In this document: positions 35,638 through 44,641 of the stretch, in pieces
How the letters are laid out: the number at the start of each line of letters is the position of its first letter
Position numbering within the stretch: position 1 is the first letter of the stretch
From: Sulfitobacter litoralis
GTDB lineage: Bacteria; Pseudomonadota; Alphaproteobacteria; Rhodobacterales; Rhodobacteraceae
DNA: 64,000 nt
Direction: 5' to 3'
NCBI RefSeq assembly: GCF_900103185.1
Contig: NZ_FNJD01000006.1
Coordinates: 114,891 to 178,890, forward strand
Made by a program: the position numbers and the translations under genes
Notes under the pieces: generated by a model
Database searches by the model: none
The model's input: only the letters and a program-made list of their open reading frames with translations
Told to the model about the DNA's origin: nothing

Positions 35638-36642
35638 ATGAAGGACGTACAGAATATGGCCGAGACCTCATTGGACCTCACAACCAAACCCACCAAAGAG
35701 ATCTCCGTTCGCGAAGTCTTTGGCATCGACACCGACATGGTCGTGCACGGCTTTGACGAACGCACAAGCCGCGTTCCCGATCTGGACAGCACCTATAAAT
35801 TCGACCCTGACACCACGATGGCGATCCTCGCGGGCTTCAACCACAACCGTCGCGTGATGGTTCAGGGCTACCACGGGACGGGTAAATCCACCCACATCGA
35901 ACAGGTGGCAAGCCTGCTGAACTGGCCTTGTGTACGGGTCAACCTTGATAGTCACATCAGCCGGATCGACCTGATCGGTAAGGATGCGATCAAGCTGAAA
36001 GACGGCAAGCAGGTTACCGATTTCCAGGAAGGCATCCTGCCTTGGGCGCTGCGCAACCCGACTGCGATTGTGTTCGACGAATATGATGCGGGCCGTGCCG
36101 ACGTGATGTTCGTGATCCAGCGCGTGCTGGAAGTTGACGGCAAGCTGACGCTGCTTGACCAGAACAAAGTGATCGAACCCCACCCCTATTTCCGCATCTT
36201 CGCAACCGCCAACACTGTTGGTCTGGGCGATACCACGGGCCTTTACCACGGTACGCAGCAGATCAACCAAGGTCAGATGGACCGTTGGTCGCTGGTTGCC
36301 ACATTGAACTATCTCAGCATCGATGCGGAAACGCAGATCGTTTTGTCCAAGAACCCGCATTACAACACGGACAAGGGCCGCAAGACGATCAAGCAGATGG
36401 TCACCGTCGCCGACCTGACGCGGACCGCCTTTATGAACGGCGAACTCTCGACCGTCATGTCGCCGCGTACCGTGATTGCCTGGGCCCAGAACGCCGAGAT
36501 CTTCCGCGATGTGGGTTATGCCTTCCGCCTGTCGTTCCTCAACAAATGTGATGAACTTGAACGCCAGACCGTCGCCGAGTTCTATCAGCGCCTGTTCGAC
36601 GAAGAGCTGCCAGAATCCGCCGCAAGCCTGAGCCTTGGCTAA
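35638..36642 (+). CDS. cobS: cobaltochelatase subunit CobS
   Basis: The AAA+ ATPase subunit of aerobic cobaltochelatase; with CobT and CobN it inserts cobalt into hydrogenobyrinic acid a,c-diamide for vitamin B12 synthesis. The 334 residues include Walker A GYHGTGKS at 77-84, Walker [12 protein letters not shown], and the sensor region with [14 protein letters not shown]. The ATG at 35638 follows AGGACAG; a second ATG at 35656 is possible. CobT follows after 159 bases containing a hairpin. CobN lies outside the window. Confidence 0.96.
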   Translation: MKDVQNMAETSLDLTTKPTKEISVREVFGIDTDMVVHGFDERTSRVPDLDSTYKFDPDTTMAILAGFNHNRRVMVQGYHGTGKSTHIEQVASLLNWPCVRVNLDSHISRIDLIGKDAIKLKDGKQVTDFQEGILPWALRNPTAIVFDEYDAGRADVMFVIQRVLEVDGKLTLLDQNKVIEPHPYFRIFATANTVGLGDTTGLYHGTQQINQGQMDRWSLVATLNYLSIDAETQIVLSKNPHYNTDKGRKTIKQMVTVADLTRTAFMNGELSTVMSPRTVIAWAQNAEIFRDVGYAFRLSFLNKCDELERQTVAEFYQRLFDEELPESAASLSLG

Positions 36643-36692
36643 GCCACCATCCCCCCTGTGCCCGCGTTGGCAGGAGGGGTGACGAAAAAGAC

Positions 36693-36719
36693 GTCCACCG
36701 GCACCTAGGGTCGGTGGAC
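36693..36719 (+). other. stem-loop between cobS and cobT
   Basis: GTCCACCG and CGGTGGAC form a perfect 8-bp stem around an eleven-base loop, 51 bases after the cobS stop and 83 before cobT. No T-run follows. It could be a partial terminator or an RNA-processing site that sets the CobS:CobT ratio. Confidence 0.5.
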
Positions 36720-36801
36720 AACAGCCTGACCGCAGCGCCCCTTTTCGTGTGGCCGCGGTGACCAAAGCCGCACTTCGGCCGCACTCGGATGGGAGAATGA
36801 C

Positions 36802-38679
36802 ATGAGCAAACAATCAGATAACCCCGCCGACGCGTTCAAAAAGGCTTTGGCCGAAGCAACCAAAGTCATGTCGAAAGATCCCGATCTAACGGTGAGCTAC
36901 TCCGTCGATCCATCGGGGCTGAGCGGCGATTCAATGCGCTTGCCACAGGTCAGCCGCCGCATGACCCGCGAGGAAGTCCTGCTGGCCCGCGGCACCGCCG
37001 ACGCGCTCGCGCTGAACCGGCGCTACCATAACGGCCAGACCCATTCGAAATATATGCCCGCCGGTGACATGGCCCGCGACCTATATGAGGCGATGGAAAC
37101 CGCCCGCTGCGAAGCCGTGGGCGCACGTGACATGCCCGGCACCGCCGGCAACATCGACGCAAAGATCAAATACGACTCCCTGCGCAAAGGGTACGATCAG
37201 GCCAAGCAACCCTCTGACGTGCCTTTGGCGACGGCAGCAGGCTATCTAGTGCGCCATCTGGCGACGGGGCGCGATATGCCTGCCGGTGCCGCCAACGCAA
37301 TGGACCTGTGGCGCGGCTATATCGAGGATCAGGCCGGCGGCACGCTCGAGACGCTGAACGACACGTTGGATGATCAGGCTGCCTTTGCCCGCTTTGCGCG
37401 CAAGATGATCGTCGATCTGGGCTATGGCGATCAGCTGGGCGATGACCCCGACCAAGGCGACGATGATCAGGACAGTGCCGAGGAAGAAGGCACCGAAGAA
37501 GAGCAAGAGCCCGATAGCACCGGTCAAGACGAACAGGACGAGGACGAGGCGGAAGCCTCTCCCGAACAGTCGCAAGAGCAACAGCAAGATGAATCCCAAG
37601 CGCAGGTGTCGATGGATGACACCGCCGATCAAGAGCTTGGCGAAGAAGCCGAGATGCCCGATGGCGACGCCCCGATGGAGCCTCCCGCTCCGCCGCAGGC
37701 ATCGGATGCGGACCCGAATTATCTGGTGTACCAGACCGACCACGACGAGGTGATCGGTGCGGCGGATTTGGCCGAACCGGCAGAGCTTGAACGGTTGCGC
37801 GCTTATCTCGACCAGCAGCTTGAACCATTGAAGGGCGCGGTGAGCCGACTGGCGAACAAGCTGCAGCGCCGCTTGCAGGCGCAGCAAAACCGGTCGTGGG
37901 AATTTGATCTCGAAGAAGGCACGCTGGATGCCGGTCGTCTGGCCCGTGTCGTGGCCAACCCCACGACGCCACTGTCGTTCAAGGTCGAACAGGACACCGA
38001 ATTCCGCGATACCTGCGTGACGCTGCTGCTCGATAACTCCGGCTCGATGCGCGGGCGTCCGATCTCTATCGCCGCGATTTGCGCCGATGTTTTGGCCCGC
38101 ACGCTGGAGCGCTGCAACGTCAAAGTCGAGATTTTGGGCTTTACCACCCGCGCCTGGAAAGGTGGCCAAGCCCGTGAGGCATGGTTGAACGATGGCCGTC
38201 CGGTCCAGCCGGGCCGTCTGAATGACCTGCGCCACATCATCTATAAATCCGCAGACGCCCCCTGGCGGCGTACGCGGCCCAATCTGGGGCTGATGATGAA
38301 GGAAGGCCTGCTGAAAGAGAACATCGACGGCGAGGCGCTGGAATGGGCCCACCGCCGGATGATCGCACGGCACGAGTCCCGCAAGATCTTGATGGTGATC
38401 AGCGACGGCGCGCCCGTAGATGACAGCACCCTGTCGGTGAACCCCGCCAACTATCTGGAAAAACACCTGCGCGACGTGATCGCGATGGTCGAAAAGCGCA
38501 AGGCGGTAGAGCTGCTGGCCATCGGCATCGGCCACGACGTGACCCGCTATTATGACCGCGCCGTCACGATCACGGATGTGGACCAGTTGGCCGGTGCCAT
38601 GACAGAGCAGCTGGCCGCCCTTTTCGACACCGATCCGCGCAAACGCGCCCGTGTCATGGGCATGCGCCGCGCAAGCTGA
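36802..38679 (+). CDS. cobT: cobaltochelatase subunit CobT
   Basis: The partner of CobS in the cobaltochelatase chaperone complex, 625 residues. A folded N-terminal domain (about residues 1-205) is followed by a very acidic linker (about residues 210-300, runs of Asp, Glu and Gln). A C-terminal von Willebrand A domain contains the metal-adhesion motif DNSGSMRG starting at residue 411. The acidic linker is standard in this family. The ribosome site GGGAGAATG precedes the ATG. Downstream, aminopeptidase P begins after 57 bases. Confidence 0.96.
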   Translation: MSKQSDNPADAFKKALAEATKVMSKDPDLTVSYSVDPSGLSGDSMRLPQVSRRMTREEVLLARGTADALALNRRYHNGQTHSKYMPAGDMARDLYEAMETARCEAVGARDMPGTAGNIDAKIKYDSLRKGYDQAKQPSDVPLATAAGYLVRHLATGRDMPAGAANAMDLWRGYIEDQAGGTLETLNDTLDDQAAFARFARKMIVDLGYGDQLGDDPDQGDDDQDSAEEEGTEEEQEPDSTGQDEQDEDEAEASPEQSQEQQQDESQAQVSMDDTADQELGEEAEMPDGDAPMEPPAPPQASDADPNYLVYQTDHDEVIGAADLAEPAELERLRAYLDQQLEPLKGAVSRLANKLQRRLQAQQNRSWEFDLEEGTLDAGRLARVVANPTTPLSFKVEQDTEFRDTCVTLLLDNSGSMRGRPISIAAICADVLARTLERCNVKVEILGFTTRAWKGGQAREAWLNDGRPVQPGRLNDLRHIIYKSADAPWRRTRPNLGLMMKEGLLKENIDGEALEWAHRRMIARHESRKILMVISDGAPVDDSTLSVNPANYLEKHLRDVIAMVEKRKAVELLAIGIGHDVTRYYDRAVTITDVDQLAGAMTEQLAALFDTDPRKRARVMGMRRAS

Positions 38680-38736
38680 GGGTCAAGGACGCTCCGCGGG
38701 GAGTTTTAAGAGCAAAATGAAGAATGGGGTGGGGAT

Positions 38737-40527
38737 ATGTTTCAATCGTTCGAGGTGACCTCGCGGCCGGAACAAGGGCCGCCACGGCTGGCCGCGCTGC
38801 GCAAGCAATTGCGAACCGACGCGCTTGACGGGTTTCTGGTGCCCCGCGCCGATGCCCATCAGGGCGAATATGTTGCCCCCCGCGATGACCGGCTGAAGTG
38901 GTTGACAGGGTTTACCGGATCGGCTGGCTTCTGTGCCGCCTTGCGGGATGTGGCGGGCGTGTTCATCGACGGGCGCTATCGCACGCAGGTCAAAGCGCAG
39001 GTCGCGGATGTCTATACGCCGGTCGCATGGCCCGAGGTATCGCTGGCAGATTGGCTGCGTACAGAGCTGCCTCAGGGCGGCGTTGTCGGTTTTGATCCGT
39101 GGCTGCATGCCGCCGGACAGATCGAGCAGTTAGAAACAGCTCTGGAAGGCAGCGGCATCACGCTGCGCCGCACCGATAATCTGGTGGACCGCATCTGGGA
39201 AGACCAGCCCGCCCCGCCCATGAACCCCGCCAAAGTGCATCCGATCGACTATGCAGGCGAGTCCCATGGCGGCAAGATCGCGCGGCTGGCCGAGGGGCTG
39301 CGCGACAAGGGCCGTGCTGCGGCAGTGATCACCCTGCCCGACAGCCTATGCTGGCTGCTGAACATTCGTGGGTCCGATATTGCGCGCAATCCGGTCGTGC
39401 ATGGCTTTGCTGTGCTGCACGCTGCCGGTCATGTCGACCTATTCGTCGCCCCCGCCAAGCTTGAGGGGCTGGAGGCGCATCTGGGCCAGCACGTGACCAT
39501 TCACGCACCAGAGGCGTTTCTGGCGGCTCTCGCCAACCTATCTGGTGCCGTTCTGGCCGAGAAAGCGACTGTGCCGGTGGCTGTCGCGGATGCTTTGGGC
39601 GACAAGATCGTGTGGGGCGATGACCCCTGCGCTCTGCCCAAGGCCCGCAAGAACGAGGCCGAGATCAACGGATCTATCGCCGCGCACCTGCGCGATGGCG
39701 CGGCCTTGGTCGAGGTGCTGGCCTGGCTCGATGCACAGCCAGCGGGCAGCGTGACGGAAACACAGGTTGTCACCAAGCTCGAGACCGCGCGCCGCCGCGA
39801 TCCGGCGCTGCAAGAGATCAGCTTTGAGACCATCGCCGGTACCGGCCCCAATGGCGCGATCATGCATTACCGCGTGACCGAAGACACCGATAGCGTTCTG
39901 CAAGACGGGCATCTGCTGGTGTTGGACTCCGGTGGCCAATATCTGGACGGCACCACCGACATCACCCGCACCATTGCCATCGGCACGCCCCCGGCCGAGG
40001 CGAAAGAAGGGTTTACCCGTGTGCTCAACGGTTTGATCGCCATGAGTCGTCTGCGCTGGCCCCAAGGGTTGGCTGGCCGCAATATCGAGGCCGTGGGCCG
40101 ATTGCCCCTTTGGATGGCAGGGCAGGATTTCGATCATGGGCTGGGCCATGGCGTCGGAGCCTATCTGAGCGTCCACGAAGGGCCGCAACGGCTCAGCAAA
40201 CTAAGCACGGTGCCCCTGTCCGACGGTATGATCCTGAGCATCGAGCCCGGCTATTACCGCGAGGGCGCCTTTGGCATCCGGCTGGAAAACCTTGCGGTGG
40301 TACGGCCTGCGGGTGACATGCTGGGCGGGGACGCGCACCGCGCCATGCTGGCGTGGGAAACGCTGAGCTTTGCCCCCATTGATACGCGGTTGATCGTGCC
40401 CGACCTGCTGAGCATGGATGCGCGGGACTGGCTGAACGCCTATCACCGCGACGTTGCGGAAAAGATCGGACCGCAGCTATCACCGGTTGCGAAACTGTGG
40501 TTGGATGCGGCAACAGCGCCGGTTTGA
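38737..40527 (+). CDS. aminopeptidase P family protein (M24B, long form)
   Basis: A 596-residue Xaa-Pro aminopeptidase with the three-domain layout of the eukaryotic-type long form: two creatinase-like N-terminal domains and a C-terminal pita-bread domain. The metal ligands are visible as Asp in LVLDSGGQY, Asp in DGTTDITRT, His in GLGHGVGAYLSVHEGP, Glu in ILSIEPGYY and Glu in GIRLENLAV. It is cytoplasmic and needs two metal ions. A GGGGTGGGGAT stretch precedes the ATG. It releases N-terminal residues before proline, complementing the pepN in this window. Confidence 0.94.
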   Translation: MFQSFEVTSRPEQGPPRLAALRKQLRTDALDGFLVPRADAHQGEYVAPRDDRLKWLTGFTGSAGFCAALRDVAGVFIDGRYRTQVKAQVADVYTPVAWPEVSLADWLRTELPQGGVVGFDPWLHAAGQIEQLETALEGSGITLRRTDNLVDRIWEDQPAPPMNPAKVHPIDYAGESHGGKIARLAEGLRDKGRAAAVITLPDSLCWLLNIRGSDIARNPVVHGFAVLHAAGHVDLFVAPAKLEGLEAHLGQHVTIHAPEAFLAALANLSGAVLAEKATVPVAVADALGDKIVWGDDPCALPKARKNEAEINGSIAAHLRDGAALVEVLAWLDAQPAGSVTETQVVTKLETARRRDPALQEISFETIAGTGPNGAIMHYRVTEDTDSVLQDGHLLVLDSGGQYLDGTTDITRTIAIGTPPAEAKEGFTRVLNGLIAMSRLRWPQGLAGRNIEAVGRLPLWMAGQDFDHGLGHGVGAYLSVHEGPQRLSKLSTVPLSDGMILSIEPGYYREGAFGIRLENLAVVRPAGDMLGGDAHRAMLAWETLSFAPIDTRLIVPDLLSMDARDWLNAYHRDVAEKIGPQLSPVAKLWLDAATAPV

Positions 40528-40567
40528 GCGCGATATAAATCAGTTCATTCAGGGAGGACGGTCAGCA

Positions 40568-40912
40568 ATGGCAGACCATATCAAGATTTTGAAGTCAAAC
40601 GGGACATGGACAGTGCGCGCAGGCGGTGCGGTATTGGCCGAGACACGTAATGCGCTTGAACTGCGCGAAGGCGACCACGACGCGGTGATCTATATCCCCC
40701 GTTCGGATATCGCGATGGCGTTTCTCGACAAGACCGACAAGACCACCCACTGCCCGCACAAGGGCGATGCGCATTACTTCTCGGTCGTGACCAAAAGCCG
40801 GACGCTCGACAACGTTGCATGGTCCTATGAGGATCCGAACAACGCCGTGGCCGAGATCAAAGACCATCTGGCGTTCTACCAGTTGCCCGAGGTCGCGGTA
40901 GAGCAAATCTAG
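40568..40912 (+). CDS. DUF427 domain protein
   Basis: A small protein of 114 residues covering the DUF427 fold. An opening beta segment (ADHIKILKSNGTWTVRAGG) is followed by the family-typical VIYIPRSDIAM and THCPHKGDAHYFSV blocks with conserved Cys and His, and an AWSYEDPNNAVAEIKDHLAFY end. The function is unknown in the family. The ATG at 40568 has AGGGAGGA upstream; a longer frame overlapping aminopeptidase P is a poorer start. It is probably cotranscribed with the peptidase and ends at a double hairpin. Confidence 0.9.
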   Translation: MADHIKILKSNGTWTVRAGGAVLAETRNALELREGDHDAVIYIPRSDIAMAFLDKTDKTTHCPHKGDAHYFSVVTKSRTLDNVAWSYEDPNNAVAEIKDHLAFYQLPEVAVEQI

Positions 40913-40931
40913 GGGCCCCCGCGAGGGCCCC
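40912..40931 (+). terminator. hairpin after the DUF427 gene
   Basis: GGGGCCC, a six-base loop and GGGCCCC, with the first G being the last base of the DUF427 stop codon. AAAATTT follows rather than a T-run, so strength is uncertain. Confidence 0.5.
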
Positions 40932-40950
40932 AAAATTTCAAGGTTGAGGT

Positions 40951-40972
40951 AAGGGGGGCTGCGGCCCCTCTT
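40951..40972. terminator. hairpin at the 3' end of the RTX gene
   Basis: AAGGGGGGC-TGCG-GCCCCTCTT overlaps the stop codon of the minus-strand RTX gene. It resembles 14413-14434 in 19 of 22 bases, with the same TGCG loop. With the preceding hairpin it separates two converging transcription units. Confidence 0.5.
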
Positions 40973-42746
40973 ATGCGTTCAGCAACCAGCTTGTGTCCGC
41001 GCTGAGATCGGCGGCGCTGGTATTTTGCACGATCACCACGACATTGCCGTTGACCACAAGTTCACTGTCGGTGCCATTGGCCGCGGCGCGGATTTCGAAC
41101 ATCCCGTCCCCGGGTGCGAAGCTGGCGGGCGATCCTTGGGTTTCTTGCAGGTACAGACCGTCTTCGGCAAGGTTGAAATCGGTCACGATCACCGGTGCCT
41201 TTCCAATCTGATCATAGCCGATGGCGTTGATTACATCAGCCCCGTCACCCCCTGTTACCGTATCGCCGTCGTTGGCGCTGATGGTGTCGTCGCCGTCGCC
41301 TCCCAGCACCACATCGGCCATCGTATCCGTATCGCCTGACACATTGCCGTCGAGGTTGAAGTCAAACGCACGGATCACGTCATCACCGGCACCGCCGTCG
41401 ATGCTGTCAGCACCCAGCCCCGAGATAAGGAAATCATTCCCCGCCCCGCCGTTCAACGTGTCATCACCCATACCGCCGAACAATGCGTCATTCCCCGCAT
41501 CACCATCGATCTGGTCGTCACCCTTGTTGCCCGCCAACTTGTCCGGCCCTTCGCCGCCCGACAGCGTGTCATCGCCAGGGCCGGCGTTGATCGTATCGGC
41601 CCCTGCATCGCCCGACAGGTCATCATTGCCGCTGCCACCATTGATCAGATCACTTTGGGTGCCGCCGCTAATCACATCGTCGCCGCCATTGCCATTGAGC
41701 GTGTCGTTCAACCCGCCCCCCATCAACGTGTCGTTCCCGATGTTGCCGTTCAGCAGGTCGTTGCCGCCCTGCCCGTCGAGCACATCATCGCCAGCTAATC
41801 CGCTGAGCGTATCGCTGCCAACGCCGCCCATAAGGGTATCGTTGCCCGCGCCGCCGCTGAGCCCGTCGTTGCCCGCGTTGCCCATCAGGATGTCGTCACC
41901 GTCATTCCCTTCGATGTAGTCAAAGCCTTCGCCACCGCTCAGCGTGTCGTTGCCTCGGCCCCCCAGCACTGTATCCGCGCCAAAGTTGCCCATGGCGTCG
42001 TCATTGCCCGACCCACCACTAACCAGATCATTGTTGGTGCCACCGCGCAGAACATCATTGCCGGAACCGCCAAAGAGCGTGTCCATCAGCCCGCCGCCCA
42101 AAAGCGTGTCATCATCGGCCCCGCCATCCAGATTGTCGGACCCGAGCCCGCCTAGGAGGGAATCCGCGCCTCCGAAACCGGCCAAGCTGTCGTCACCGCT
42201 GCCACCGATCAGGGTGTCATCGTCGGCACCGCCGTCCAGCGTATCGCTGCCGTTATTCCCGTTCAGCAGATCGTCGCCCACGCCACCGCGCAGCATGTCG
42301 CTGCCCTGCCCGCCGGACAGATCATCGTCGCCGCCGAAACCGGTCAGGCTGTCCGCGCCATTGCCACCCAAAAGCGTATCACTGCCGGGGCCACCGTTGA
42401 CGGTATCGCGGCCCTCTTCGCCATTGCCAAGGTTGTCGCCACCGCCAAGGTGCAGCATGTCGTTGCCCGCACCGCCCTGGACGGTATCATCCCCACCAAA
42501 GCCGTTTACCGTGTCGTCCCCGCCAAAGGCATCGATGTCATCATTTTCCCCCGTGCCGGTGACCAGGTCAGGCCCATTGGTGCCCTGTTGCAGTACAATC
42601 TGCGGGGATGTGACATTTGGCTCTGACACGTCTTCGATGTTCTCCGACATGTCATCATCACCGTCGTCGCTGCCCATCAGCCCTGCCATTCCAAAGAGCG
42701 CGAGCGCCGGCAGTAAAGTCAATCCAAGCAGGTTCAAATCCCCCAA
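40971..42746 (-). CDS. RTX-type calcium-binding repeat protein
   Basis: A protein of up to 591 residues made mostly of glycine/aspartate-rich nonapeptides (GGxGxDxLx type), more than 35 units by eye from about residue 58 to 465. These fold into a calcium-filled beta-roll. A short hydrophobic N-terminus (LNLLGLTLLPALALFGMAG) is followed by an acidic stretch. The last 120 residues are non-repetitive, include the VIVTDFNLAEDGLYL block, and would hold a type I secretion signal. No ATG starts the frame: the longest start is TTG at 42746, with further TTG codons and the first ATG at 42689. No type I secretion genes are nearby. Adhesin or matrix roles are inference. Confidence 0.82.
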   Translation of the reverse strand: MGDLNLLGLTLLPALALFGMAGLMGSDDGDDDMSENIEDVSEPNVTSPQIVLQQGTNGPDLVTGTGENDDIDAFGGDDTVNGFGGDDTVQGGAGNDMLHLGGGDNLGNGEEGRDTVNGGPGSDTLLGGNGADSLTGFGGDDDLSGGQGSDMLRGGVGDDLLNGNNGSDTLDGGADDDTLIGGSGDDSLAGFGGADSLLGGLGSDNLDGGADDDTLLGGGLMDTLFGGSGNDVLRGGTNNDLVSGGSGNDDAMGNFGADTVLGGRGNDTLSGGEGFDYIEGNDGDDILMGNAGNDGLSGGAGNDTLMGGVGSDTLSGLAGDDVLDGQGGNDLLNGNIGNDTLMGGGLNDTLNGNGGDDVISGGTQSDLINGGSGNDDLSGDAGADTINAGPGDDTLSGGEGPDKLAGNKGDDQIDGDAGNDALFGGMGDDTLNGGAGNDFLISGLGADSIDGGAGDDVIRAFDFNLDGNVSGDTDTMADVVLGGDGDDTISANDGDTVTGGDGADVINAIGYDQIGKAPVIVTDFNLAEDGLYLQETQGSPASFAPGDGMFEIRAAANGTDSELVVNGNVVVIVQNTSAADLSADTSWLLNA

Positions 42747-42876
42747 AACTATACTTAAGAGTGTAGTTCACGGGGACCGTCCTAGCAAAGCCAAATTCCT
42801 GCCGCAATTCGGCCGTATTTCAATATTTCACGACAATCATATTTCGCACGGCCTACTGTGCTGAAAGTAGCAACAA

Positions 42877-44562
42877 TTAAGAATGTTCTTCGGCGGCGGT
42901 TTCGGCCAGGGCGCGGTTATAGGCCTTGAGGGCATCGACATGGAACAACGCGCCCAGCAGTTCGGGCGGCGATTCGGGTTTCAGCGTGACCACCGGAATA
43001 AAAGCAGCACCGGTCTGCTCGAAAATCGGCATGGCGGCCTCTAGTGTGGCGGTGCCGTCAATATAAGTCCCTTCGCCGATCAGATCCCAGCAGGTTTCTT
43101 CGTTCGCGGCGCGCAGGTCGTCGGGACGGCGCATGATGCGGCCGACCATGAACATGCCCAGCAAATAGGCCTGTGGACCAGCCGCAAGGTGAATACCGCG
43201 GCGTTCCATCTGGGTGAGAAAAAAGCTGCGGTCCACCAGACGTGACGCCAGCGCTGTCGACATGCTGACAGCGACCATGACCGCAAGACCCGTCTGCCAG
43301 TCACCTGTCAGTTCGAACACAATCAACGTCGTAGAAATCGGCGCGCCCAGAACGGCTGCCGCCACCGCCCCCATTCCCGCCAGCGCATAAAGCGAGGTCG
43401 CCCCCGACATCGTGGGGAATACGCCCGTGGCGATCAGCCCAAACGCCAGCCCCGTTAATGCGCCCAGCATCAGCGAGGGCGAAAACACACCGCCGCCCAT
43501 GCGCCCCCCAAGTGTGATCGACACGGCGATGATCTTGAGCACGGCAAAAACGACCGCCTCGTGCAGGATCATATCGCCGCTCAGGGCGCGGGTTGTCGTT
43601 TCGTATCCGACGCCGATGATATGGGGGAACCACAGCGCGATTACGCCAAGGATCGCACCCGCCACGGCGGGACGCAGATACCGTGGCAACTTGCTGCGGG
43701 CCTGAATGAAATTGCCGATATCCTCGGCCCAAAAGATGCCGCGCATCAAGAATACCGCGACCACGCCGCAGGTCAGCCCGAGCAGCAAAAACGCCGGCAG
43801 TTCCGCGTAGAACGACATGTCGCCCACGGTGGGCAGGACAAATTCGGTCAGACCGCCGAACTCTAGCCGATTAATCACCGTCCCCGCGGCGGAGGCGATG
43901 ACAATCGGGGCGAATGCATGCACGGCAAAGTGGCGCAACACGATCTCTAGCGCAAAAAGCGCCCCTGCAATTGGCGCGTTAAAGCTGGCCGATACAGCTG
44001 CCGCCACAGCGCAGCCCAACAGGTCGCGCCCGGTGATACCGCTTGCGTTGATCCGGCGACTGACCAACGTCGCGATCACGCCAGCAAGGTGAACAACCGG
44101 CCCTTCTCGCCCCGACGACCCGCCGGTGCTGAGCGTGATCAGCGAGGCCAAGGCGGACGCGATCCCTGCCCGCGTCTCCACACGCCCTTCGTGTAGTGCA
44201 GCCCCGAGGATCACATCGCCCACACTGCGCGCGCGGGCATCGCGGGTGAAATTATGCAGGATAAGCCCAACGGTAAGCCCGCCGATTGTCGGTATCAAAA
44301 CGACCCAATACCAGTCGAGGCTGCCAATATAGCTGTGCAAACGCTGAACATCTTCGGTGCCATAAAGAAACGCCTGTAACGCGTTGATTCCTTTTCGAAA
44401 AAACAGCGCAGCAAAGCCTGCGCAGATACCGATCACCAGCGCGATAAACCAAAAGGTAACTTTGCCCGGCCCCTTTTCACGCAGCACGCCCCAGCCAAAA
44501 CGCGCATGGCTGCACAGCGTGTCATATTGCTGGTTCAGAAAGGGGCGCGGTTTCAGAGGCAT
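42877..44562 (-). CDS. CLC family chloride channel / exchanger with C-terminal CBS-like region
   Basis: A 561-residue polytopic protein. The gating glutamate is Glu153 in the SSGREGPVVHL motif. Further marks are FNAPIAGALFALE, with the second glutamate at the position used for proton exchange, and GGRMGGGVFSPSLMLGA. The roughly 100 residues after the last helix hold one CBS-like unit (GTATLEAAMPIFEQTGAAFIPV) that may bind nucleotides. CLC proteins with both glutamates usually exchange chloride for protons. It follows RTX upstream non-coding DNA and precedes recN on the same strand. Confidence 0.93.
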   Translation of the reverse strand: MPLKPRPFLNQQYDTLCSHARFGWGVLREKGPGKVTFWFIALVIGICAGFAALFFRKGINALQAFLYGTEDVQRLHSYIGSLDWYWVVLIPTIGGLTVGLILHNFTRDARARSVGDVILGAALHEGRVETRAGIASALASLITLSTGGSSGREGPVVHLAGVIATLVSRRINASGITGRDLLGCAVAAAVSASFNAPIAGALFALEIVLRHFAVHAFAPIVIASAAGTVINRLEFGGLTEFVLPTVGDMSFYAELPAFLLLGLTCGVVAVFLMRGIFWAEDIGNFIQARSKLPRYLRPAVAGAILGVIALWFPHIIGVGYETTTRALSGDMILHEAVVFAVLKIIAVSITLGGRMGGGVFSPSLMLGALTGLAFGLIATGVFPTMSGATSLYALAGMGAVAAAVLGAPISTTLIVFELTGDWQTGLAVMVAVSMSTALASRLVDRSFFLTQMERRGIHLAAGPQAYLLGMFMVGRIMRRPDDLRAANEETCWDLIGEGTYIDGTATLEAAMPIFEQTGAAFIPVVTLKPESPPELLGALFHVDALKAYNRALAETAAEEHS

Positions 44563-44641
44563 GGCGGCTTTGCTGTCAGGGTTTCCCCATGTCTAGGACA
44601 GAGCCGCCTGCGTTAAAACCCCTGCAATCAAGACGCGGCGC

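Noticed and set aside
37246..38535. 429-codon frame antisense to cobT
   Set aside because: It mirrors the repetitive acidic codons of the CobT linker; no plausible start or motif.
41000..42600. Tandem DNA repeats resembling a repeat array
   Set aside because: The periodicity comes from RTX nonapeptide coding; unit sequences vary and there are no constant repeats with unique spacers, so this is not a CRISPR array.
41221..42864. Pro/Ser-rich frames opposite the RTX gene
   Set aside because: They are the reverse translation of Gly/Asp nonapeptide codons; the RTX repeats explain them fully.
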